Made by a program: the position numbers and the translations under genes
DNA from: Microbacterium sp. CH12i
GTDB taxonomy: Bacteria > Actinomycetota > Actinomycetes > Actinomycetales > Microbacteriaceae
Length of the DNA stretch: 64,000 nucleotides
Assembly: GCF_000685355.1 (NCBI RefSeq)
Contig: NZ_JHET01000001.1
Location: 248,001 to 312,000 of the forward strand
Reading direction: 5' to 3'
The notes under the pieces: generated by a model
The model's input: the letters and a program-made list of their open reading frames with translations, nothing else
What the model was told of the DNA's origin: nothing
Databases searched by the model: none
Shown: positions 37,753 through 45,830 of the stretch, in pieces
Layout: each line of letters begins with the position of its first letter
How positions within the stretch are numbered: position 1 is the stretch's first letter

Positions 37753-38765
37753 TCCAGACGCTCGTCGCGGCACTCATGTGGGTGCTTGTGGCGAGTCTGC
37801 TCATCCTGCGGCGCGGACGCACAGACCGCAGCATCACGTACTCGGCGCTCACAATCGCTATCGCGATGACACTCAACGTCGATGCGGTCTACGTCATCGT
37901 CGATCGGGCCCTTGGCGCAACCAACCTTGCCACGCTGCTCTCAGATGGCCTCCTGATGATCGGCCTCTTCTTCCTCGGCCGGGCAGCAATGAAAGTGGGG
38001 GAGTATCGCCCTCGGTTGGTGCGCGCGGCCGTTGGTCGCTCCGCACTGTCCATCGCACTCCTTGGCGCCTCGGTGACCTTCACTCTCATCGATCGAGGGT
38101 CAACGACGGTCAATTTCATGATTGATCTCGGCGCCCAACCGTGGGCCGCGACATATTCAACCGTCGCTTTCACGTACTGCGGGATCGTCGTTGCTGCGAT
38201 GCTCGCGCTGGCGACGCGCCAGTTCCGGCTTGGTGATGGCATTCAGCGCATTCCGCCAGCGCTGCTGTTCATCGGCTCCGCTTCGGGCGTCGCACTCTGC
38301 GTGGTGGTGATCGTTATGGACGTTGCGCACATCTCAGGCAACCTCGAACTCATGAACGCGGTCGGCGCAACGTATGGGCCGCTGTCTCTACTCGCGTTTG
38401 TCTTTCTGTGCGCCGGATTCGTGGGGCAACCAATGGTCCGATACGTGCGGGATCGCGCCCGACGCGCGCAGACAGCTGAGATGGTGAGAGAGCTGGAGCC
38501 GCTCTGGCGTCGAGCAACACTCGTGCGGCCGGGACTCAGCGGCACGAACTCGCTCGGGTCGAGCCTGGATGACCCAGAGGTTCGCCTCCACCGCGAGATC
38601 GTCGAAGTCCGTGACGCCATGATCGATCCACGCGTCTCCTTCGAAGTCACTGGACCCGATCGTGCATTGCTGGAGCGAGCCGAGGCTCACCTCTTGGGGG
38701 CTGATGCGCGCGGCGCACTTGAATCTGTGCCTGGTCGCCCTGCACGCGAACGAGGACAGGTATGA
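37749..38765 (+). CDS. Multi-pass membrane protein, MAB_1171c/DUF6545-like
   Basis: A 338-residue protein with about seven hydrophobic helices in the first 220 residues, then a cytoplasmic tail with W-R-R-A-T-L-V-R-P and R-L-H-R-E-I-V-E-V-R-D-A. The shape and tail match MAB_1171c-family putative transporters that accompany XRE/ImmA genes in Actinobacteria. It could export or sense a small signal. It overlaps both neighbours by four bases. Confidence 0.75.
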   Translation: MIQTLVAALMWVLVASLLILRRGRTDRSITYSALTIAIAMTLNVDAVYVIVDRALGATNLATLLSDGLLMIGLFFLGRAAMKVGEYRPRLVRAAVGRSALSIALLGASVTFTLIDRGSTTVNFMIDLGAQPWAATYSTVAFTYCGIVVAAMLALATRQFRLGDGIQRIPPALLFIGSASGVALCVVVIVMDVAHISGNLELMNAVGATYGPLSLLAFVFLCAGFVGQPMVRYVRDRARRAQTAEMVRELEPLWRRATLVRPGLSGTNSLGSSLDDPEVRLHREIVEVRDAMIDPRVSFEVTGPDRALLERAEAHLLGADARGALESVPGRPARERGQV

Positions 38766-39904
38766 GACGGATCATCGCTGTGGGCGCGGCGCTGCTCACC
38801 GCGGGAGGTCTGGGGCTCGGATGGACTATTGCCCGAAGGCTGACCGCACCAGTAGGCCCAAGGAACTTTGACTTGACCATCCGCGACGTGGAGGTTGATG
38901 GAGATCGGCGACTACTGGTCCTCGACCGCACACGCGAGACTGCCGCGCGTGGTGTTTACAACCTGTGGTTCGAGACGGGCGATTGGTTGCGAATATCCGA
39001 CGAGGTGCTCGACCGAGGCTCTGACCAGATCGCCCGGGTTGTGACGGATGCGGCAAACGACTTCCTACCTTCCGCTGGCGACCGCTTCTCATGGAGCGGG
39101 ATTTACTTCGCAAGCCCAGTCGATGCAGGCCTCAGCGCCAGGGAGATCCCGATCAACACACCTGCTGGCGCAGCTTCGGCATGGCTCATTGAGGGAGAAG
39201 AGTACTGCTCGACCTGGGCGATCCACATCCATGGTCTGGGGAGCACTCGGGCCGGAATGTTGCGCGGTGCGCAGGTTGCCGCGGAGAGGGGGTACACATC
39301 GCTTGTCATCAGCTATCGCAATGACGGCGAGGGCCCCCGGTTCGGTACCGGGCGCTCAATGCTTGGCTTCACGGAGGCCGAAGATGCCGTGGCCGCAGTG
39401 GACTACGCGATCCAGAACGGAGTGCAACGGATCGTGCTGTTTGGCTGGTCGATGGGTGCCGCGATCGCGCTACGAGTTGCCAGCCGCGCACGAGAGCGCG
39501 GTGTGATCGTGGGACTCGTCTTGGACTCTCCAGTTCTCGACTGGGTCGAGGTGATCAAAGCGAACTGCGTGCGCAGCGGTTTGCCCGCAGTGGCAGGCCA
39601 TCTCGCGACCCCCTGGTTGACGCTTGACCCACTCGCTCGCATGGTCGGACTGCCGGGCGCCATCCCACTTGGAGAGTTTGATTGGGTGCACCGTGCCGAA
39701 GAACTCAACGTTCCGATGCTGATCCTGCACGGCACCAGAGATGACTCGGTTCCCATCAGTGTCTCGGAAGCTCTCCGCCATCGACGTCCTGATCTTGTAG
39801 AGCTAGAGACTTTCGACTCCGGGCACACGCTTGCTTGGAACTCCGACCCGTCGCGATGGCGCTCTGCAGTCAGCGCCTGGCTCGCGAAGCAGCTGGCTTC
39901 TTGA
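38762..39904 (+). CDS. Membrane-anchored alpha/beta hydrolase
   Basis: A 380-residue protein. An N-terminal hydrophobic anchor (residues 4-24) is followed by an alpha/beta hydrolase core with H-I-H-G-L-G near 156, nucleophile Ser230 in G-W-S-M-G-A-A, acid Asp327/328 in H-G-T-R-D-D and His355 in D-S-G-H. The catalytic triad is complete. It is the last gene of the regulator operon; processing or degrading a signal or lipid outside the membrane is a guess from context. Confidence 0.8.
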   Translation: MRRIIAVGAALLTAGGLGLGWTIARRLTAPVGPRNFDLTIRDVEVDGDRRLLVLDRTRETAARGVYNLWFETGDWLRISDEVLDRGSDQIARVVTDAANDFLPSAGDRFSWSGIYFASPVDAGLSAREIPINTPAGAASAWLIEGEEYCSTWAIHIHGLGSTRAGMLRGAQVAAERGYTSLVISYRNDGEGPRFGTGRSMLGFTEAEDAVAAVDYAIQNGVQRIVLFGWSMGAAIALRVASRARERGVIVGLVLDSPVLDWVEVIKANCVRSGLPAVAGHLATPWLTLDPLARMVGLPGAIPLGEFDWVHRAEELNVPMLILHGTRDDSVPISVSEALRHRRPDLVELETFDSGHTLAWNSDPSRWRSAVSAWLAKQLAS

Positions 39905-40038
39905 TCTGCAACGTGATGCGATCGCGATCTCACAAGGGGCAGTAGGCCGGTTCACACCCGGAAAAACCCTCCTCAACCCGCTGTCACTCCGATATCATCG
40001 GGAATGTCGGCCTGCGCGGGTCGAGATGGAGGAATTAC

Positions 40039-40236
40039 GTGACCGAGCCGTGGCTGTCTGCCGACGACATCGCCTCCCATCTCGGCGTCACGAAGGACAC
40101 CGTCTACACCTGGATCGCCGAGAAGGGTATGCCCGCCCACAAGATTGGGCGGCTCTGGAAGTTCCAGGCGAGCGAAGTCGACGACTGGGTGCGCCGAGGA
40201 GGCGCAGCTGCTCCGGATGACGCAGTGCCCAGGTGA
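40039..40236 (+). CDS. Small helix-turn-helix protein before brxA
   Basis: A 65-residue excisionase/MerR-like HTH: L-S-A-D-D-I-A-S-H-L-G-V-T-K-D-T-V-Y-T-W and H-K-I-G-R-L-W-K-F. GTG 40039 follows GGAGG. A short inverted repeat CCGAT-ATC-ATCGG at 39989-40001 lies 38 bases upstream and may be its operator. It probably regulates the BREX genes. Confidence 0.72.
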   Translation: MTEPWLSADDIASHLGVTKDTVYTWIAEKGMPAHKIGRLWKFQASEVDDWVRRGGAAAPDDAVPR

Positions 40237-40329
40237 CCAATCCGAACCAGTTGCGCTATACCACCGACCACCAATGTCGGAGGTTCCTCATATCCTGATC
40301 CACTGCCCAAATCCCGGAAGGAGGCCCCA

Positions 40330-40953
40330 ATGATGATCAGTACCGAGTCGCACGAACGTTACGCGCTGTCGTTCACCAGCGGTGGCCTCTTGGTGCGCGA
40401 GGCAGACGTGATCGTCACTGTGTATCTGCGGACGCGTGACTGGACGGCGGTGCGACAGGCAGCCACTGAACAGAATCTATTGCAGGCGCGTACGACCTCG
40501 TCGAGTCTTCGCGTGACGCGGGAGGCGATTCAGCGGTTGCGCGTGCTCGACGACGCGGAACTCGAACTCCTCGCAGAGTCGAGTCTCACCGAGCGCTGTC
40601 ATCTGATGTGGGCTGCGGCATGCCGTCGTTACGACCTGATTGGCGACTTCGCGGAAGAGGTCGTTCGCGAACGGTTCCTGTTGATGACGCCGACTCTCGA
40701 CGCCGAGGACTTCGAACGGTTCATGACAGGCAAGAGTTTGTGGCACACCGAGCTTGACGAGTTGAAACCCTCGACTCGCGCCAAGCTCCGACAAAACGCG
40801 TTTCGTATGCTTCACGAAGCGGGGCTGCTCGGTAAGAACGGCGACATCATCCCCGCTGTGCTCTCGGGGCCCATCCACGAAACCCTTGCAGCTCGTCGCC
40901 CGAGTGACATCCGGTTTTTCCCAACCACTCTGCCAGTAGAGGTCCAGCGATGA
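40330..40953 (+). CDS. brxA: BREX protein BrxA (DUF1819)
   Basis: A 207-residue DNA-binding component of type 1 BREX phage defence. The N-terminus Y-A-L-S-F-T-S-G-G-L-L-V-R-E-A, the internal M-W-A-A-A-C-R-R-Y-D-L-I-G-D-F-A and the C-terminal R-M-L-H-E-A-G-L-L match the DUF1819 pattern. AAGGAGG precedes ATG 40330. Its stop overlaps the brxB start (ATGA), the canonical brxA-brxB order. Confidence 0.88.
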   Translation: MMISTESHERYALSFTSGGLLVREADVIVTVYLRTRDWTAVRQAATEQNLLQARTTSSSLRVTREAIQRLRVLDDAELELLAESSLTERCHLMWAAACRRYDLIGDFAEEVVRERFLLMTPTLDAEDFERFMTGKSLWHTELDELKPSTRAKLRQNAFRMLHEAGLLGKNGDIIPAVLSGPIHETLAARRPSDIRFFPTTLPVEVQR

Positions 40954-41558
40954 ATACGACCGAGCGAAGCCTCACGAGCGATGAAAAGCGTGTCTACGAA
41001 GTGCTGCGTAGCCATAGGTTCTTGAAGATGGAAGGCCTCTCCAAGGAGGTGCCGTTCTTCATTTACCACTATCCACCAGCATGGGCACTTGGCGTCGAAG
41101 AAATGCGGGAACGGGTGACCAACAAGCTCCGCAGCGACGACGGTCTCAGCGTGGTTGAAGTCAACCTGTATGACCTCGCCATTCGGCTTCTGGAGGAACG
41201 CGGCGTGTGGCAGCGCATCCTTTCTCTAGAGCCAGAAACAGACAAGTCCGAGTTCCGTGAAATGTTGCAGGGGATGCTGGACCCCCACGACCACCTCGCG
41301 CCCGCGATCCGTGAACTCCTGGCTCAGACCCCGAGTGACATTGTGTTCCTGACCGGAATTGGTGAAGTTTTCCCGTTCATCCGCACGCACACGGTGCTGG
41401 AGAACCTACAAAGCGTCGTGGTGGGTAGGCCCATGCTCGCCTGGTTCCCGGGAACGTACGAGTTTACCCAGGCAAAAGGCCATCAGTTGCGCGCGCTCAA
41501 CCTCAGCGCAAGCGACAGCTACTACCGGGCCAAGGACATTTTGGAGCAGGAAGCGTAA
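40950..41558 (+). CDS. brxB: BREX protein BrxB (DUF1788)
   Basis: A 202-residue protein with the DUF1788 features V-P-F-F-I-Y-H-Y-P-P near 36, V-N-L-Y-D-L-A-I, D-I-V-F-L-T-G-I-G-E-V-F-P-F-I-R and the P-G-T-Y-E-F...Y-Y-R-A-K-D end. BrxB is an essential BREX component of unclear biochemical role. It is intact and followed two bases later by the brxC start. Confidence 0.88.
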   Translation: MNTTERSLTSDEKRVYEVLRSHRFLKMEGLSKEVPFFIYHYPPAWALGVEEMRERVTNKLRSDDGLSVVEVNLYDLAIRLLEERGVWQRILSLEPETDKSEFREMLQGMLDPHDHLAPAIRELLAQTPSDIVFLTGIGEVFPFIRTHTVLENLQSVVVGRPMLAWFPGTYEFTQAKGHQLRALNLSASDSYYRAKDILEQEA

Positions 41559-41560
41559 CG

Positions 41561-41656
41561 ATGACACAGATCAATGAAATCTTTGCCAAGCCGATCAGCC
41601 GGGAGATCGAGGGTGTCATCAAGGCCGATGATGTCTCCCAGCTCGCCACGGAGTGA
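41561..41656 (+). pseudogene. brxC: BREX ATPase gene brxC, first 31 codons only
   Basis: The reading frame I-N-E-I-F-A-K-P-I-S-R-E-I-E-G-V-I-K-A-D is the conserved extreme N-terminus of BrxC/PglY-type ATPases, normally above 1,100 residues. It ends at a TGA supplied by the left end of the IS3-family element. The remaining BREX genes (brxC body, pglX, pglZ, brxL) are not in the window. Confidence 0.82.
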
Positions 41657-41707
41657 AGCGCCCTGGCTTTGTTGGAGACTCCTGACTTTGGAAACGAGGA
41701 TGGAGTC

Positions 41708-42052
41708 ATGGTGTCGAATGAGGGATCTGGGAAGCCGACCACGCGTCGGTATTCGCCGGAGGAGAAGGCCGCAGCGGTCCGGATGGTGCGAACCCTGCGA
41801 GCGGAGCTGGGGACCGAGCACGGGACGGTCCAGCGGGTCGCGACGCAGCTCGGATACGGGATCGAGTCCGTCAGGACGTGGGTCAAGCAGGCCGACATCG
41901 ACGACGGCAATGTGGCTGGCGTGACCACGGCCGAATCGCGGAAGCTGCGGGAGCTGGAGCAAGAGGTCCGTGAGCTTCGTCGGGCTAACGAAATTCTGAA
42001 GAGGGCTGCGTCTTTCTTCGGGGCGGAGCTCGACCGCCAACATCGGAAGTAG
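41708..42052 (+). CDS. IS3-family transposase OrfA
   Basis: A 114-residue HTH protein: R-R-Y-S-P-E-E-K-A-A-A-V-R-M-V then the leucine-zipper-like L-R-E-L-E-Q-E-V-R-E-L-R-R-A-N-E-I-L and the usual end A-S-F-F-G-A-E-L-D-R. ATG 41708. Full-length OrfAB would arise by -1 frameshifting near its end. Confidence 0.88.
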   Translation: MVSNEGSGKPTTRRYSPEEKAAAVRMVRTLRAELGTEHGTVQRVATQLGYGIESVRTWVKQADIDDGNVAGVTTAESRKLRELEQEVRELRRANEILKRAASFFGAELDRQHRK

Positions 42053-42738
42053 TCGCGTTCATCGACGCGAACAAGAACGACGTCGTCGAAGGCCGCCGCC
42101 TCGGAGTCGAGCCCATCTGCAGCCTGTTGCAGGTGGCTCCGAGCACCTATTACGCCGCGAAAGACCGCGCCCCCTCGGCGCGCGCGGTGAGCGACGCGGT
42201 CTTGATGCCTGAGCTGGTCACGCTCTGGAACGCGAACTACTGCGTCTATGGGGTCCGCAAGCTCTGGAAGACCGCCCGTCGCGCCGGGATCGATATCGGC
42301 CGGGACCAGACGGGCCGGCTGATGCGGGCTGCCGGCATCGAGGGCGCGATCCGGAGCAAGCGGGTCAAGACGACCCGGCCGGATCCGACGTCGACGCGGC
42401 ACCCGGACCTCGTGAAACGGGAGTTCACCGCGACCGCGCCGAACAGGCTCTGGGTCACCGATCTGACGTTCGTGCCGACGTGGGCGGGCGTCGCGTATGT
42501 CTGCTTCATCATCGACGCGTACTCACGGACGATCGTCGGTGGCGGTGCGCGTCTCACATGCGCACCGAGATGGTCCTCGACGCGATCGAGATGGCCCGCT
42601 GGTCGAGAGGTCGTCACCACGAGGATCTGAGGTGTCACAGCGACGCGGGGTCTCAATTCACGTCGATTCGCTACGGCGAACGACTCGCGGAGATCGGAGC
42701 GACGCCGTCGATTGGGACCGTTGGTGACTCCCTCTTAA
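42052..42738 (+). pseudogene. IS3-family transposase OrfB, truncated and frameshifted
   Basis: The integrase core is recognisable: Y-Y-A-A-K-D-R, Y-G-V-R-K-L-W, W-V-T-D-L-T-F-V (first Asp) and, after a one-base break near 42538, H-S-D-A-G-S-Q-F-T-S (second Asp). The third catalytic Glu region is absent because the element is cut at about 42735. Confidence 0.82.
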
Positions 42739-42828
42739 CCGGCTATTCGAGTCGAGTGCCCTTGCTACGCCACGCCGTGCGGAGTGAGATGCATTGGTGT
42801 GCTGGGTCGCGGGTGCAACATGTGTCTC

Positions 42829-43515
42829 ATGACGGACATAGAAGTCCTGCGGCTCGAGAGACGCGATGCAGAGTGGGTGCTCGTCGGCGGGCGCGCCGAC
42901 CAGTTCGGGCTGGTGAACGAGTATCTCGCGCATCTGCTGGACCGGAATTACTCGCCGGCGACGGTGCGGTCGTATGGGTATGACCTGCTTGCGTTTTGCC
43001 GCTGGCTGATCGAGCAAGATCTCGGAGTTGAGGACGTCACGACGGATGATTTGCTCGGGTTTCTGCGAGCATGTCGGGAAGCGCGCCTGCCGGGCCGGCC
43101 GGGTCCGAACGTGGTCGGGATGGATGGGCAGCGGCTGGACCGATATGCGGCGACGACGATCAACCGTCGACTCGCCGCGATTTCGGGGTTGTTCACCTAC
43201 GCCGGGCTGCGGGATCCTGACCGGCGAAACCCGGTGCCCAAGGGCAGGGAGGCACGGTGGCGGACCGCGGGAGAACGATCCGGGATGCTCGCTCACACGG
43301 TCCGTCGTCCCGTGAAGCGGTCTGCGTTGCGGTTGCGGGAGCCGCGGCGGTTACCGGTCGCGCTGTCGCCGTCGGATGCGGCGACGCTGACGGGCAGTTT
43401 TCGCACTTGGCGGGATCGGGCGATCGCGGGGCTGATGCTGTGGTGCGGGCTGCGGTCGATGGAAGTGCTCGGCCTGCACGTGAAGGACGTCGATATCGGT
43501 GGCCGGTGGGTGACG
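42829..43515 (+). pseudogene. Tyrosine recombinase, N-terminal fragment
   Basis: About 229 residues with a SAM-like domain (N-Y-S-P-A-T-V-R-S-Y-G-Y-D-L) and the start of the catalytic domain up to the first Arg box (C-G-L-R-S-M-E-V-L-G-L). The rest of the catalytic domain, with the H-x-x-R box and Tyr, is missing, and the frame passes directly into an MMPL transporter. Confidence 0.78.
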
Positions 43516-44555
43516 GTCACCGCCACCCCCGCGCTGGACATGGACCTCGGCCTACCCTCCGGGGCCAGCTACGGCCCCGACACCTCGCAGCGGCAAAGCT
43601 TCGAAGTCGTCGGCGACGCCTTCGGAGACGGCTACAACGGCCCACTGGTCGTTGTCGCCACCTCACCCGACGACGACGCCATCCCCGCCACAGACCTGGC
43701 CGACATCTACACCGATCTCACCGACATCGACGGCGTCAACGCCGTCTCCCTCGGCGGCCTCAACGAGGACGGCACCACCGCCGTGTTCTCCGTCGTGCCC
43801 GAGACCGGACCCACCTCCGAAGAGACCGGAAAGCTGGTCACCACCATCCGCGACGCCGCACCCGCCTTCGCCGCCGACCACGGCGTCGACATCGGCGTCA
43901 CCGGGTTCGCGGCCCTCGCGATCGATGTCTCCGAACGCCTCGCCGCGGTCCTTCCCCTGTACATCGCGGTAGTCGTGGGGCTGTCGCTGATCGTGCTGCT
44001 GCTGGTGTTCCGCTCCATCCTCGTCCCGCTCAAGGCCACCGCCGGATTCCTGCTCTCAGTCACGGCCACGTTCGGGGCGACCACCGCAGTGTTCCAGTGG
44101 GGATGGCTGCAACCTCTCCTCGGCATGGACGCCACCGCTCCGGTGCTGAGCCTGCTGCCCATCATCATCACGGGCGTCCTCTACGGCCTGGCCGTGGACT
44201 ACGAGGTATTCCTCGTCTCATCCATGAAGGAGGCACACGTCCACGGTGCCCACGACCGCGAGTCGGTCACCCGCGGATTCGCGGTCGCCAGCCGGGTCGT
44301 CGTCGCCGCGGCAATCATCATGACCAGCGTATTCGCAGGCTTCGTCTTCACGCCGACCCCATGATCTCGCAAGTCGGCTTCGCGCTGGCCTTCGGCATCC
44401 TCGTCGATGCGTTCCTGGTCCGGATGACCCTCGTCCCCGCACTCATGGCGATCTTCGGCGACGCCGCCTGGTGGCTGCCCCGCTGGCTCGACCGCATCCT
44501 CCCCGACCTCGACATCGAAGGAGACAAACTCACCAAGCAGCTCGCGCGCGATTAG
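43516..44555 (+). pseudogene. MMPL/RND transporter, C-terminal fragment (frameshift near 44352)
   Basis: From about A-T-P-A-L-D-M-D-L-G-L-P the sequence is an MMPL-family exporter: a periplasmic loop, then helices (L-P-L-Y-I-A-V-V-V-G-L-S-L-I-V-L-L-L), the G-L-A-V-D-Y-E-V-F-L motif and, after a missing base near 44352, Q-V-G-F-A-L-A-F-G-I-L-V-D-A-F-L-V-R. The N-terminal half is gone. It was probably paired with the TetR remnant downstream. Confidence 0.8.
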
Positions 44556-44974
44556 GGCGTGTTGCTAAACCCATTGGAGGGTCGCGGCGAGGCTGAGCCC
44601 GGCGTGGAGGTTCCGTGCGGGCCCGATGGAGAGTCCCACCAGCGCGGCCAGACCCCACCGAAGATGACGCCGCCATCGTCAAATAACGCGACGGGCGACA
44701 GGGGTGCGCTGGAACGATCTCGAAGGCTCTCGAAGGCCCTCGACGTCTTCGGCCTCGTAGCGTTTCAGCCAGCCGTAGTAGGCCTGGCGGCTGATGCCGT
44801 AGTAACGGCAGGTCGCTGCGACGTTGCCGCTGATCTCCTCGACGTGCCGCAGCACGGCGAGCTTATGTTTCGCCCGACGATCGAGCTCCGCTCGGCCGAG
44901 GCTGAGATGGGTGATGTCATGGAATCTTCCTCCCAAATGGAAGACCCGACTGTCAACAACCTCCGTCAGTTTTA
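44556..44974 (-). mobile_element. IS481-like transposase fragment and flanking scar
   Basis: On the minus strand a short frame (within 44679-44930) reads K-L-A-V-L-R-H-V-E-E-I-S-G-N-V-A-A and Y-Y-G-I-S-R-Q-A-Y-Y-G-W-L-K-R-Y, the N-terminal HTH of IS481-type transposases. It breaks off after about 70 residues. The stretch at 44560-44670, opening GGGCGTGTTGCTAAA, looks like another IS end that I cannot name. Confidence 0.6.
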
Positions 44975-45445
44975 GACTTCCCAAATAAACAGGCCCTCCT
45001 CGCATCCGTGGCCGACCAGATCATCGCGCGGGCGCGCCACCTTCCCTCCGAGGTCGGCGGATGGATGCCCGCGGCGCGCATCGAAGCAGACGCCCTGCGC
45101 GATGCCCTGCTGGCATTCCGCGACAGTGCAGAGGTGGTCTCGAGCGCAGTCGCCCTGGGTCTCGGATCGGGCGAAGCGTTCGCTCGCCTTGCGGCCGCCC
45201 TGGCGTTGGGCGGTTTTGAGCCCGAGACGGCGCGGCGCAGCGCTTCCGCGCTCTTGCACTTCATCCTCGGGCACGTCTCGCATGAACAGCAACGAATGCA
45301 AGCGGACAGTTTGGGTGTCCTCACACGGACACACGGGGCGGACCCTTCCGATGCCGTCGCGGGCGCGAGGAGTTCGACTTCGGCATCACCCTGCTACTCG
45401 CCGGCTTGGAACGGCAACCGCATCGCATTTGCTCGACCACATAGC
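44975..45445 (+). pseudogene. TetR-family regulator, C-terminal fragment
   Basis: The frame enters at F-P-N-K-Q-A-L-L-A-S-V-A-D, which normally follows the TetR helix-turn-helix, and continues through the TetR_C ligand domain (F-A-R-L-A-A-A-L-A-L-G-G-F). A break near 45350 separates the end (F-D-F-G-I-T-L-L-L-A-G-L-E-R). The DNA-binding domain is absent, so it cannot act as a repressor. Confidence 0.72.
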
Positions 45446-45830
45446 CGCCGCCAGACAACGCACCGATTAGCTGTGGGGCAGCAGACAGCCCAAAAAATTG
45501 CGTCAGTGGCACGATCACGAGGGTGGACGTGCTCGTCCGACACAGCCGAGGTGAAGGCAAGCGAGGAGATGCTCCAGGGCGTGAGGGACCAGCCCCGGCG
45601 TGTCCCTGGTCGAGGACGCGTTGAAGCCCGGCGGCGGCACCGGCGAGCTTCAACTCGGTCAGGTGGGCGCAGCGACCCCGAGCCCTGCCTCGGCAACACC
45701 TGAGCTCGTGCGATACAGCCCCGGGGTGTCGCGCGCAAAACTCAACATAATCGTGGTTCAGTATAATAAACTCATTGTTATAATCTCGAACCTTTGCTAG
45801 CATGAAGCACTAGTACAAAGGAGTGCAAAG
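45446..45830. other. Non-coding stretch with AT-rich promoter of the catabolic cluster
   Basis: No convincing gene. On the minus strand T-E-L-K-L-A-G-A-A-A-G-L-Q within 45500-45690 faintly recalls an IS21 helper-ATPase start, too weak to call. The last 75 bases are AT-rich, carry two possible promoters and end in the ribosome-binding site of the acyl-CoA dehydrogenase gene. Confidence 0.6.
45775..45803 (+). promoter_or_regulatory. Probable promoter of the catabolic operon
   Basis: TTGTTA (45775-45780) and TAGCAT (45798-45803) are 17 bases apart, 27 bases before the TTG start. A TATAAT at 45779-45784 could serve a second start. The dyad-like ATAATAAACTCATTGTTATAAT is a possible regulator site. 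Confidence 0.5.

Larger units (their letters stand above)
41653..42738 (+). mobile_element. IS3-family insertion sequence, 3' end missing
   Basis: It starts with TGAAGCGCCCTGGCTTTG, like IS3-family left ends of Actinobacteria, and contains orfA and most of orfB. OrfB stops matching after I-G-T-V-G-D-S at about 42735, so roughly its last 100 codons and the right end are lost. The element truncates brxC. Confidence 0.75.

Noticed and set aside
39911..39931. GATCGCGATC-centred palindrome after the hydrolase gene
   Set aside because: Short, single copy and with imperfect outer arms; could be chance in GC-rich DNA, so not called as operator or terminator.
43257..44555. 432-residue Arg/His-rich plus-strand frame
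   Set aside because: Its low-complexity part is an out-of-frame reading of the MMPL fragment; only its last 70 residues are real transporter sequence, already annotated.
45394..45803. Minus-strand frames suggesting an IS21 istB remnant
   Set aside because: Similarity is limited to about 15 residues judged by eye; not enough to call an element.
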